This document shows positions 40,608 to 47,737 of a stretch of 64,000 bases of DNA, in pieces. The stretch lies in assembly GCF_051216895.1 (NCBI RefSeq), contig NZ_JBPKAO010000005.1:62001-126000 (forward strand), read 5' to 3'. Positions within the stretch are counted from its first letter, which is position 1. Each line of letters opens with the position of its first letter. The notes beneath the pieces were generated by a model. That model had not been told where the DNA came from and did no database searches. It saw only the letters and a program-made list of their open reading frames with translations. Origin of the DNA: Aquipuribacter sp051216895 (GTDB taxonomy: Bacteria > Actinomycetota > Actinomycetes > Actinomycetales > JBBAYJ01). The position numbers were made by a program, and so were the translations under genes.

Positions 40608-41655
40608 CGACGAGCTCGTCCGCGGCCTCGCTGACGTGCTCCACGTCCACGTGCGTCCGGTCCTGCCCCTGCTGGGCCAGCCCCGCCCGGCAGGTCTCGG
40701 CGAGCTCCGCCGCCTGGTCCCCGATGACCACCAGGGTCGCCTCGTCGGGCCCGGACAGCCGGACCGTCACCACGCCGCGCTCGAGCTTCTCGACCAGCTC
40801 GACCGTGCAACGGCGCACCACGTCGGCCACCTCGGGCGCGTCCGCACCGGCCTCGGTCCCGGAGTCGTCGAGCAGCGTGACGTCCACCCCGCGGGTGCGC
40901 GCCGCCCAGAGCGTCTCGCGCACCGCCGGGTCCACCAGGTGCCGGCCGCGGATCCCGTCGCGCAGCGCCGCCTCCAGCAGCCGGCACTCGGTCGCCAGCC
41001 GGTCGTCGACGGGGCCGCCGTCGCGCAGGCGCAGCAGGACCGGGGCGGCGATCTGCTCGATCTGGGCGAGCCGGACGCGCCTCTCCTCCTCCGCGGCCCT
41101 GGCCCCGGCGGACAGCCGGGCCGCCTCCAGCTGCTCGGCGTGGGCCTGCTCGACCACCTGGCCGTAGTGCCGGACCAGCCGCTGGATGCCGACGGCGACC
41201 ACCACCGCGGCCGTGGGGGACACCACCCGGTAGATGCCGTCCTCCAGGCCCACGTCGGGGGCCAGGTGGGCCCAGGCGAGCGTGGTGGCGACGCTGATCG
41301 CGGTCCCCAGCAGGGCCAGGGCGGGCCAGCCGCGCAGGGCGAGCCCGCTCAGCGGGATCCACACGAATCCCGGGTACCAGAGCGCATAACCGGGACGCCC
41401 CGCCGGGAGCACGGCCACGACGGCCACGCCGAGGGCCACGACCGCGACCACCACCCCGACCGCGACCCACAGGCCATGGCGCGGCGGCCAGGGCAGCAGC
41501 ACCGCCACGACGGACCCCAGCCCGAGCAGCAGGGCCAGCACGTAGAGGGCGGGCATGGTGACCGCACCGATGCTCAGCGCGCCGAGCGCTCCCATCGCCA
41601 CGACGAATCCGATGATGCCGAGCACCACCACCCGGCCGGGCAGCTGGCCGATCAC
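40531..41655 (-). CDS. Membrane protein resembling a degenerate histidine kinase
   Basis: A 374-residue protein: about five membrane helices (1-165), then a long helical, charged segment (QVVEQAHAEQLEAARLSAGARAAEEERRVRLAQIEQIAAPVLLRL) and a C-terminal part (about 230-355) shaped like a HATPase domain but without clear N, G1 or G2 boxes or a phosphorylatable His. It is the last gene of an operon with a LuxR-type regulator and a histidine kinase, coupled by GTGA at 41652-41655. It may be a pseudo-kinase that modulates its partner. The overlap with the methyltransferase gene at its 3' end is real in both frames. Confidence 0.6.
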   Translation of the reverse strand: MIGQLPGRVVVLGIIGFVVAMGALGALSIGAVTMPALYVLALLLGLGSVVAVLLPWPPRHGLWVAVGVVVAVVALGVAVVAVLPAGRPGYALWYPGFVWIPLSGLALRGWPALALLGTAISVATTLAWAHLAPDVGLEDGIYRVVSPTAAVVVAVGIQRLVRHYGQVVEQAHAEQLEAARLSAGARAAEEERRVRLAQIEQIAAPVLLRLRDGGPVDDRLATECRLLEAALRDGIRGRHLVDPAVRETLWAARTRGVDVTLLDDSGTEAGADAPEVADVVRRCTVELVEKLERGVVTVRLSGPDEATLVVIGDQAAELAETCRAGLAQQGQDRTHVDVEHVSEAADELVVTVRRGPPPARTPRAAPVASATGPA

Positions 41656-42833
41656 GAGGCCTCCTCCGGTCGCCAGGTCAGCCGGACCGTCGTGCCCGAT
41701 CCGGTCGCGGTGACGACGTCCGCGCGGCCGCCGACCCGCGCCATCCGGCCGACGACGGACACCGCCAGGCCCATCCGTTGCGGGGGGACCAACGACGGGT
41801 CGAAGCCGACGCCGTCGTCGACCACGACGACCTCGAGCCCGCGGCCGTCGTCGGTGCCGGACACGAACACCCCGATGTCGGGGACCGTGCCGGCGCCGCC
41901 GCCGTGGCGGCGGGCGTTGCGGGCGGCCTCCAGGGCTGCGTCGACCAGCGCCCTGGCCGCGTCCGCCGGGACGTCCGGTCCGGGCCGGACGTCCAGGTCG
42001 GCGTCCGGCGCGACCGCGCCGAGGCACTCCTGCAGCCGTCGGCCCACCTCGACCGCCGGGACCGGGCGCAGCCCGTCGACCCGGTGGTGCCGGGCGCTGT
42101 CGAAGGTCTGCAGCGCCCCATCGGCCAGCCGGGGCAGCTCCCCGGCCCGGGGGTCGCGGACCGCGGTGTGCAGGGCGGCGAGGACGGTGTCGTGGACCAC
42201 GGCGTCCAGCTCGCGCCGGGTGGCCACGGCGGCCGAGGCGCGGGAGGCGGCCGCGCTGGCCTGGGCCGCGTCGTCGGCGATGGCGTCCAACCGGGCGGCA
42301 GCCCGGGAGGAGCCCACCACCAGGACGGCGGGACCCACGGCGAGCGTGAGCAGCAGGAACGCCTCGAGCACGGCGACCGGGACCGACGTGGACCCGCCGA
42401 TCGGCTGGAGCCGCAGCAGGCCGTAGACCACTCCCACCGTGGCGCCGTAGACCGTGCTGAGCGCCACCGAGCCCACCGTGGCCAGCACCGCCAGCGTGAG
42501 CGGGAGCACCAGCCACAGCCACGGCAGCCCCTGGTCGGCCCCCTCGACGTCCACCACCCCGGGCGGCCACAGCAGCAGGCAGAGGGCGACCCCGGCGGCC
42601 AGGGCCACCGACGGCAGCCGGACGTCCGTCGTCCGCCACGACGCGAGCACCAGCCAGACGGCCGGCCCGCCCACCACGAGCAGGGCGAGCAGGTTCCACC
42701 ACAGCGCCAGCAGGGGCTGCTGGTCCACGGCGGACGCCACCCAGGCCGGCGCGGTGAGCACGACCAGGAGCCCGGCGAGCCGCTGGGTCATGCGGCGCAC
42801 GGCCACGGTGCCCGGCCGGGCCGATGAGGTCAT
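41652..42833 (-). CDS. Membrane histidine kinase (HisKA_3-like)
   Basis: A 393-residue kinase with about five or six membrane helices (15-175), a dimerisation/phosphoacceptor segment RRELDAVVHDTVLAALHTAV with H214, and a HATPase domain (N-box VDAALEAARNARRHGG, G1 VVVVDDGVGFDP, then MGLAVSVVGRMARVGG, which lacks the usual GxGL glycine pair). It should phosphorylate the LuxR-type regulator encoded immediately upstream and coupled by ATGA (42830-42833). The signal is unknown. Confidence 0.78.
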   Translation of the reverse strand: MTSSARPGTVAVRRMTQRLAGLLVVLTAPAWVASAVDQQPLLALWWNLLALLVVGGPAVWLVLASWRTTDVRLPSVALAAGVALCLLLWPPGVVDVEGADQGLPWLWLVLPLTLAVLATVGSVALSTVYGATVGVVYGLLRLQPIGGSTSVPVAVLEAFLLLTLAVGPAVLVVGSSRAAARLDAIADDAAQASAAASRASAAVATRRELDAVVHDTVLAALHTAVRDPRAGELPRLADGALQTFDSARHHRVDGLRPVPAVEVGRRLQECLGAVAPDADLDVRPGPDVPADAARALVDAALEAARNARRHGGGAGTVPDIGVFVSGTDDGRGLEVVVVDDGVGFDPSLVPPQRMGLAVSVVGRMARVGGRADVVTATGSGTTVRLTWRPEEAS

Positions 42834-43516
42834 GGCGTCCGGTCCTGCGGCACGGCCGCCAGGCCGGGGGTGCTGACGTAGCCGTCCTCGACGGCCCGGT
42901 GGTAGAGGTCGAGCTTGGTGGTGGCGGGGCGGTCGACGTCGGCGTACTTGCGCCGCACCCGCAGCAGGTACTCCCGGAAGGAGCCCAACGAGATCTCCAT
43001 CCGCCTGGCCGCGGACTTCATGGGCAGACCGCTGGCGTAGAGCGAGAGCGCCTCGGCCTCGCGCTCGGACAGCGCGGGCCGGCTGTCCCCGCGGGCCGCG
43101 TCGAGGGTGGCGGCCCACTCGGTCGTGAGCAGGGGGAGCCCGGCGGCCACGTCGCGGATGGCGTCCAGGAGCGCAGGGGTGTCCTGGCCCTTGTGGACCA
43201 CGCCGAGCGCCCCGGCGACGAGCGCCTCACGCAGCAGGCCGGCGTCGGTCAGGCTGGAGTAGACGAGCACGTCCATGCCCGCCGCGACCAGGCGCTTCAC
43301 GTTGCCGGCGGGGCGTGAGCCGTCGGCCAGGTGCAGGTCGAGCAGCACGACGTCGACCGCCGGGTGCACCAGCAGCTCGTCGACCGTCCCCACCGTGGTG
43401 ACCACCAGGACGTGCGGGCTCTCGGCGAGCATCGCCGCGACGCCCCGTCGCACGGGTACGTGGTCGTCGACGGCCGCGACCCGGACCGGGCCGTCGGCAT
43501 CGCTGCCACGCGCCAT
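42830..43516 (-). CDS. NarL/FixJ-type response regulator
   Basis: A 228-residue regulator. Receiver: AAVDDHVPVRRGVAAML, phospho-acceptor D60 in VVLLDLHLADG, and K in VVHKGQDT. The LuxR-type helix-turn-helix (about 150-215) reads LSEREAEALSLYASGLPMKSAARRMEISLGSFREYLLRVRRKY; it is slightly unusual in having SFREYL where most have TVKTHL. A strong GGAGGAG site precedes the ATG at 43516. It heads a three-gene operon with the kinase and a kinase-like membrane protein, downstream of a structured 260-bp intergenic region. Confidence 0.85.
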   Translation of the reverse strand: MARGSDADGPVRVAAVDDHVPVRRGVAAMLAESPHVLVVTTVGTVDELLVHPAVDVVLLDLHLADGSRPAGNVKRLVAAGMDVLVYSSLTDAGLLREALVAGALGVVHKGQDTPALLDAIRDVAAGLPLLTTEWAATLDAARGDSRPALSEREAEALSLYASGLPMKSAARRMEISLGSFREYLLRVRRKYADVDRPATTKLDLYHRAVEDGYVSTPGLAAVPQDRTP

Positions 43517-43585
43517 GGGTCTCCTCCTGCTGATCGGCTCGGGCCAGCCTGCCAGGGACCGCCCGCGTCCACCCGGCGACCGGCC

Positions 43586-43600
43586 GTCACCGCCGGTGAC
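43586..43600. promoter_or_regulatory. Perfect palindrome upstream of the response-regulator operon
   Basis: GTCACC-GCC-GGTGAC, a 6-bp inverted repeat with a 3-bp centre, 70 bp upstream of the regulator ATG. It is a good operator candidate for autoregulation. Confidence 0.5.
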
Positions 43601-43648
43601 AAGTAAGGGCGGTACCCGAGGCTCTCGCCCTGGATACCGCCCTTGCTT
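43601..43648. ncRNA. Long hairpin in intergenic region, candidate structured RNA
   Basis: AAGGGCGGTA (43605-43614) pairs exactly with TACCGCCCTT (43635-43644), and the stem extends through a G-U-type pair to 14 positions (43601-43614 with 43635-43648), leaving a 20-nt loop. A second small inverted repeat, CCGGTC-CGAC-GACCGG, lies at 43710-43725 followed on the plus strand by TCCTCTCTTTT. The class is not recognised; it could be an sRNA, a 5' leader of the minus-strand operon or the 3' end of dtd transcription. Confidence 0.4.
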
Positions 43649-43777
43649 CCCCTTGCCCCTGCCTGCCGGCTGGTAGGTCAAGAGTACGACGATGTCGCAG
43701 CGAGCAACACCGGTCCGACGACCGGATCGTGTCCTCTCTTTTGCGGACGCGCAGCCCAGAGCATGTCGAAGGAGTTG

Positions 43778-44236
43778 TCATGGTGTGTCGATGACAAGGG
43801 TGACCGGACCGTCGTTGACCAGGTGCACCCGCATGTCCGCCCCGAAGGAGCCCGTGGGCACCGCGACGCCCCGGTCGCGGAGCGCTACCGCGAGCGCGTC
43901 GACGAGTGGTTCGGCCACCCGGGACGGCGCCGCGGCCGACCAGGTGGGGCGTCGGCCCTTGCGCACGTCTCCGTGCAGGGTGAACTGGCTGACCAGCAGC
44001 ACGCCTGCGCCGGCGTCCAGCACCGACCGCTCGTCCCGCATCACCCGCAGGCCCGCGACCTTGTCGGCGAGCCAGGCGACCTGCGTGGGGCCGTCGTCGT
44101 GCCCGACACCCACCAGCAGGACCAGCCCGGGGCCGGTGAGCTCGCCGACCCGCCGGACCGAGGGCGGGCCCTCGTCCGAGCCGGGGTCGACGACGTCGAC
44201 GTGGGCGCGCTCGACCCGTTGCAGGACGGCGCGCAC
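43778..44236 (-). CDS. dtd: D-aminoacyl-tRNA deacylase
   Basis: A 152-residue enzyme that hydrolyses D-amino acids from mischarged tRNA and so protects translation. The conserved SQFTLHGDVRKGRRPTW (usually SQFTLYGD) and the Gly-cisPro motif region NDGPVTLVIDT (usually NSGPVT) are present, as is the N-terminal MRAVLQRVERAHV. Active sites form across a homodimer. The GTG at 44236 directly abuts the stop of the DUF2516 gene, so the two are co-translated or nearly so. Confidence 0.93.
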   Translation of the reverse strand: MRAVLQRVERAHVDVVDPGSDEGPPSVRRVGELTGPGLVLLVGVGHDDGPTQVAWLADKVAGLRVMRDERSVLDAGAGVLLVSQFTLHGDVRKGRRPTWSAAAPSRVAEPLVDALAVALRDRGVAVPTGSFGADMRVHLVNDGPVTLVIDTP

Positions 44237-44554
44237 TCAGTAGCCCCCGTACGGCCCCCGGCTCGGTCCGCCGCCGTACGTCCTGACGGCCGGCCGGACG
44301 TCGGCCAGGTAGACCCCGGCGGCGACGACGGACAGGATCACGAGCAGGCTGACCCCGCGGCCGATCGACACGAAGGCCAGCGCGAGGGCGACGCCCAGCA
44401 GGATCGACCAGAACGTCTTGGTCTTCTTGCTCGCGTACTCGAACGCCGCCGCCGGGCGGCGCAGGGCGTCGACGAACGAGTAGGCCGTCAGCGCGAACGC
44501 GGCCAGGGTGAGCACGAGCATCACGATGCTCTGGGCGGAGTCGATGACGGGCAC
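44237..44554 (-). CDS. DUF2516 membrane protein
   Basis: A 105-residue protein with two or three membrane helices (SIVMLVLTLAAFALTAYSFVDALRRP and FWSILLGVALALAFVSIGRGVSLLVILSVVAAGVYLADVRPAV) and a Gly/Tyr-rich tail. FVDALRRPAAAFEYASKKTKTFW is characteristic of DUF2516, the family of mycobacterial Rv0476, which likewise lies beside HbhA. Function unknown. It is separated from the HbhA-like gene by a strong terminator-type hairpin. Confidence 0.8.
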   Translation of the reverse strand: MPVIDSAQSIVMLVLTLAAFALTAYSFVDALRRPAAAFEYASKKTKTFWSILLGVALALAFVSIGRGVSLLVILSVVAAGVYLADVRPAVRTYGGGPSRGPYGGY

Positions 44555-44583
44555 GGACCCAGAGTAGGTCAGCGGGCACGACC

Positions 44584-44647
44584 AAGGGCCCCGGCACCTG
44601 GGGGTCCCCCTGGTCGGGGGGGCCGCCCGGGTGGTGCCGGGGCCCTT
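44584..44647 (-). terminator. Terminator hairpin after the HbhA-like gene
   Basis: AAGGGCCCCGGCACC (44584-44598) and GGTGCCGGGGCCCTT (44633-44647) are perfect 15-bp arms with a 34-nt loop that itself can fold (GGGGG/CCCCC). It begins 16 bp after the HbhA-like stop and is likely a rho-independent type terminator lacking a long T-tract, as is common in actinobacteria. Confidence 0.75.
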
Positions 44648-44663
44648 CGGTGGGACGGGTGGG

Positions 44664-45602
44664 TCAGCTGCCGATCTTGTCCGCGCCGTCCTGGACGGCG
44701 TCGGTCGCCGCGTCGGCGGCCTTGGTCGTGGCCGTGGTCGCGGCCTTGACGGTGGACTGCGCGGTGGCGGTCCGCTCCGCGGCGGCCTTGCGGGCGTTGG
44801 TCGCGGCGGCCTTGGCCGGGGCGGCGGCGGCGCGGGCGGCCGTCGCCTTGCGGGGGCTGGTCGCGGAGGACTTGCGGGCGGTGGCCTTGCGGGTGGTGCC
44901 CGTGCCGGTCGAGCTCGTCGTTGCGGCCGCCGTCTTCGTGGCGCCGGTCTTCTTGGTGGCCTTGGTGGCCTTGGTGGCCTTGGTGGTGCCCGAGGTGGTC
45001 CCACGCGTGGTGGTGGTGCTCGCGGCCGTCTTCTTGGCGGTGCGCTTCGCGGTGGTCGTGCGGGCGGTGCCGGTGGTGGCGCGGGTGGTGGTGCGGGTGC
45101 CGCGGCGGGCCTCGGCGGAACCGCGCGAGGCGACGTCCTGGGCGGTGTCGGCCGCGTCGGCCGCGAGGGTGGCGGCGCGGGCGGCGGCCGTGGCGGTCCC
45201 GGCGGCGGCGGTGCTGGAGGCGGCGCCGCGGACGGTGGTCACGGCGGCCTTGGTGCGGCTGACCGCGACCTGGCTGCGACGGACCAGCTCGTCGGTGGCC
45301 TTCTGGCCGCGGATCCGACGGGCGACGTCCTTGCCGCGGGCGGCGAGGTCGTCGTAGGACTTCTCGGCCCGGCCGGCCAGGTCCAGCGCGGTGCTGACGG
45401 CGGCGGTGGGCAGCGACTGCAGCTGCTCGACGGCCTTGGTGGGCAGGGTGCGGACGTCGACGTCCTTGGCCTGGGCGCCGCGGAGGCGGGCCACGACGAG
45501 GTCGGTGGCGCCGAGCGCGGCGTAGGCGCCGGACGTGGCGGCGTCGACGACGAGGTTGCGGGAGCCGGTGGTGTCGGCCTTGCGGGTGGTGGTGGTGGTC
45601 AT
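44664..45602 (-). CDS. HbhA-like lysine/alanine/threonine-rich protein
   Basis: A 312-residue protein with no signal peptide. The N-terminal part (AYAALGATDLVVARLRGAQAKDVDVRTLPTKAVEQLQSLPTAAVSTALDLAGRAEKSYDDLAARG) looks like the helical coiled-coil region of mycobacterial heparin-binding haemagglutinin; the C-terminal 180 residues are a histone-H1-like tail of Lys, Thr, Ala and Arg with repeated KATK and TTR units. Such tails bind polyanions, either sulfated sugars or DNA. Context supports the HbhA relation: XRE gene upstream (ATGA overlap), DUF2516 downstream, as for Rv0474-Rv0476. The tail is longer and more Thr-rich than in HbhA, so a nucleoid role is also possible. Confidence 0.65.
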   Translation of the reverse strand: MTTTTTRKADTTGSRNLVVDAATSGAYAALGATDLVVARLRGAQAKDVDVRTLPTKAVEQLQSLPTAAVSTALDLAGRAEKSYDDLAARGKDVARRIRGQKATDELVRRSQVAVSRTKAAVTTVRGAASSTAAAGTATAAARAATLAADAADTAQDVASRGSAEARRGTRTTTRATTGTARTTTAKRTAKKTAASTTTTRGTTSGTTKATKATKATKKTGATKTAAATTSSTGTGTTRKATARKSSATSPRKATAARAAAAPAKAAATNARKAAAERTATAQSTVKAATTATTKAADAATDAVQDGADKIGS

Positions 45603-46126
45603 GGGGTCCTCCTGGTGCTGGTGTGGTGGTCTCTGTCGGTGTCCGTCGGGTGGTCGCGGTCGGCCGTGGCCGCCGCGACGAAGCTGGCGTAGACGTCGAG
45701 GAGCGCCCGTTTCTGGCGCTCGTCGAGGTGGGGGTCGGTGGCGATGGCGGCGGGCACGTCGCTCGCGCCGACCTCGTCGAGCAGCCCGGCCCGGACGTAC
45801 AGGGCCTCGGCGGAGATGCGGAGGCCCTTGGCGATCTGCTGCAGGACCTCGGCGGAGGGTCGGCGCAGGCCGCGCTCGACCTGGCTGAGGTAGGGGTTGC
45901 TGACCCCGGCGACCTCGGCGAGCTGCCGCAGCGACATGCGTGCCTGCTGCCGCTGCTCGCGCAGGAACCCGCCCAGGTCCTCGACCTTGGTGCGAGCGCC
46001 GTCGACCGCGCCGCCGACCGATCCGGCCACCGTGCCGGCCATGGTGCCCGCGACCGATCCGGCCGCTGCTCCTGCCCGCTCGGCCTTGCCGGGGCGACCC
46101 GGGTCGGCGCTGCTCTCGTCACTCAC
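45599..46126 (-). CDS. XRE-family transcriptional regulator
   Basis: A 175-residue protein. After a Gly-Ala-Val stretch of unknown role (GSVAGTMAGTVAGSVGGAV), residues 58-115 form an HTH_XRE domain: FLREQRQQARMSLRQLAEVAGVSNPYLSQVERGLRRPSAEVLQQIAKGL. The C-terminal part (VPAAIATDPHLDERQKRALLDVYASFVAA) is conserved in the Rv0474 type. Start is the GTG at 46126; an earlier TTG at 46162 lies inside the operator-like repeats. It overlaps the HbhA-like gene by ATGA and probably controls both through the direct repeats just upstream. Confidence 0.85.
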   Translation of the reverse strand: MSDESSADPGRPGKAERAGAAAGSVAGTMAGTVAGSVGGAVDGARTKVEDLGGFLREQRQQARMSLRQLAEVAGVSNPYLSQVERGLRRPSAEVLQQIAKGLRISAEALYVRAGLLDEVGASDVPAAIATDPHLDERQKRALLDVYASFVAAATADRDHPTDTDRDHHTSTRRTP

Positions 46127-46136
46127 ATGACCAGTG

Positions 46137-46172
46137 TGCAAGCAAAGTGCTAACAATTGCAAGCGAAACGCT
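46137..46172 (-). promoter_or_regulatory. 15-bp direct repeat, operator candidate of the XRE gene
   Basis: On the minus strand AGCGTTTCGCTTGCA (46172-46158) and AGCACTTTGCTTGCA (46151-46137) share 12 of 15 bases with a 21-bp period, two helical turns. They begin 11 bp upstream of the GTG start and are much more AT-rich than the surroundings. Confidence 0.65.
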
Positions 46173-46210
46173 GGTGGCGCTGGTCACACGGACCGGCCCG
46201 CCCGTCGAGG

Positions 46211-46798
46211 TCAGGTGCCGGTGGTACCCGGGTCCTCCCGGTCGAGGACGTCCTCGACGTGCAGCACGCCCTCGCGGTAACGACGGCCGAGCTCGGCGCT
46301 CAGGGCGTCCGAGGCCCGCTGCACCGCGGAGCGCATCTCGCCGATCTCCTGCTGCAGGGAGTCCAGGTGGGTGATCGCCCCGATGAGCTGCTCGTCGTCC
46401 AGCCCCGCGGGGTCGCTGGTGGCCGGGTCGGCGACCGCGGCCTCGGCGGCCCGGCGGTGCTCGCCCACCCGGCTCGGCTCGGCGACGACGTGACGGCCCA
46501 GGCCGTGGCTGGGTCCCGGCGGGTCGGCGAGGGTCCGGGACAGGCTGGCCACCAGCTCCTCGGTGCCCGAGCCGGTGCCGGACCCGGGACCGCCGCCGGC
46601 GGCACGCGCCTCCTGCTCGGCCTTGAGCAGGTCGATGCGGCCGTGAAGCAGGCGACGGGCGAAGCTGAGGTCGGTCTCCTCCTGCTCGGCCTCGGATCGC
46701 CGCGAGCGGAGCTCCTCCACGGGGATGTCGCGCAGGCCCGTGAGGAAGTCGTCGGACAGCACGTGGTCGATCCGTCGGCGGCCCCCGGTCTGCTGCAT
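46211..46798 (-). CDS. RsiG-like anti-sigma factor, possible c-di-GMP binder
   Basis: A 195-residue, mostly helical protein. Residues 10-62 (IDHVLSDDFLTGLRDIPVEELRSRRSEAEQEETDLSFARRLLHGRIDLLKAE) closely resemble the RsiG family. In Streptomyces RsiG binds c-di-GMP through E(X)3S(X)2R(X)3Q(X)3D and holds the sigma factor WhiG. Here E41, S45, R48 and D56 are present with correct spacing, but position 52 is His instead of Gln. A C-terminal helical segment (ADPATSDPAGLDDEQLIGAITHLDSLQQEIGEMRSAV) would form the rest of the fold. No WhiG gene is in this window. Separate from the XRE gene by 84 bp; the start looks leaderless. Confidence 0.72.
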   Translation of the reverse strand: MQQTGGRRRIDHVLSDDFLTGLRDIPVEELRSRRSEAEQEETDLSFARRLLHGRIDLLKAEQEARAAGGGPGSGTGSGTEELVASLSRTLADPPGPSHGLGRHVVAEPSRVGEHRRAAEAAVADPATSDPAGLDDEQLIGAITHLDSLQQEIGEMRSAVQRASDALSAELGRRYREGVLHVEDVLDREDPGTTGT

Positions 46799-46805
46799 GC
46801 TCGCG

Positions 46806-46811
46806 ATGGTA
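46806..46811 (-). promoter_or_regulatory. -10 box of the RsiG-like gene
   Basis: TACCAT on the minus strand ends 7 nt before the ATG at 46798 without a Shine-Dalgarno sequence, suggesting a leaderless mRNA. Confidence 0.5.
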
Positions 46812-46866
46812 GGCCCTCACCACCGTGGACGCGGGGTCTGCGGCGAGTCCGACCGGCCCGGCGGCG

Positions 46867-47727
46867 CTACCGGGCCGGCAGGCCCAGCAGGTCGCGGGCG
46901 GCGTGGACGGCCATCGGTGGACGCTGCAGCTCGGTCGCCACCCGCGCGGCCCGGTGCACCAGGTCGGCGTTGGAGGCGACCGGGACGGGACCGTCCGGTC
47001 CACGCCCCCACACGACGGTGTCCTCCATGCCGACACGCAGGTGACCGCCGGCCGCCAACGAGGCCGCCAGCACCGGCAGGTGGCTGCGACCGATGCCGGT
47101 GGCCGACCACGACGTCACCTGCTCGGGCATCGCGGCCACGCAGGCCACGAGCGCGTCCGCGGTGCCGGGCATCCCGCCGGGGACGCCCATCACCAGGTCG
47201 ACGTGCACCTTGTCGCCCGCGGGCAGGCCCTCGCGGTCCAGCAGGCGGCGCAGCGTGCTCAGCTGGCCCAGGTCGAACACCTCGAACTCGGGCACGATGC
47301 CGCGGTCGCGGCTGCGGCGGAACAGCTCGACGACGAACCCCCAGGGGTTCATGAAGACGTCGTCGCCGAAGTTGACCGTCCCGAGCGTCAGGCTGCAGGA
47401 GTCCGGCTCGGCGTCCAGCACCGCCAGCCGGGCGTCCATGGGGTCGTGGACGCTGCCGCCGGTGGACAGCTGCACGACCAGGGAGCAGGCCTCGCGGACG
47501 GCGGCGACCGTCTCGCGGACGCGGGGCAGGTCCAGGGTGGGGGCGTGGTCGGCGTCGCGGACGTGGATGTGGATCATCGCGGCGCCCGCGGCCTCGCAGG
47601 CGGCGGCCTCGGCGGCGATCTCCTCCGGCGTGGTCGGCAGCCGCGGGACGTCGGCCCTGCGGCTCTCCGCACCGGTGGGGGCCACGGTGATCATGGTCGT
47701 CGCCGGTCGGACGAGGAAACGGCTCAC
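46867..47727 (-). CDS. Beta-keto acid cleavage enzyme (BKACE/DUF849)
   Basis: A 286-residue TIM-barrel enzyme of the BKACE family, which condenses a beta-keto acid with acetyl-CoA to give a CoA ester and acetoacetate. Metal-binding His residues are H53 and H55 in MIHIHVRD, and the acidic ligand lies in GMEDTVVWG. The VQLSTGG and MNPWGFVVELF blocks are typical. The natural substrate cannot be read from sequence. The GTG at 47727 is the only sensible start; it lies 11 bp after the ygfZ stop. Confidence 0.85.
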   Translation of the reverse strand: MSRFLVRPATTMITVAPTGAESRRADVPRLPTTPEEIAAEAAACEAAGAAMIHIHVRDADHAPTLDLPRVRETVAAVREACSLVVQLSTGGSVHDPMDARLAVLDAEPDSCSLTLGTVNFGDDVFMNPWGFVVELFRRSRDRGIVPEFEVFDLGQLSTLRRLLDREGLPAGDKVHVDLVMGVPGGMPGTADALVACVAAMPEQVTSWSATGIGRSHLPVLAASLAAGGHLRVGMEDTVVWGRGPDGPVPVASNADLVHRAARVATELQRPPMAVHAARDLLGLPAR

Positions 47728-47737
47728 GTCGGGTCCG

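Noticed and set aside
43601..43648. 6C RNA or another known actinobacterial RNA class
   Set aside because: The loops do not contain the C-runs of 6C RNA, and no other class I know fits.
43710..43742. Classical intrinsic terminator on the plus strand
   Set aside because: The short T-run starts 13 nt after the stem and no plus-strand gene precedes it; left as part of an uncertain element.
46126..46162. TTG at 46162 as start of the XRE regulator
   Set aside because: It would place the operator-like repeats inside the coding region; the GTG at 46126 fits better.
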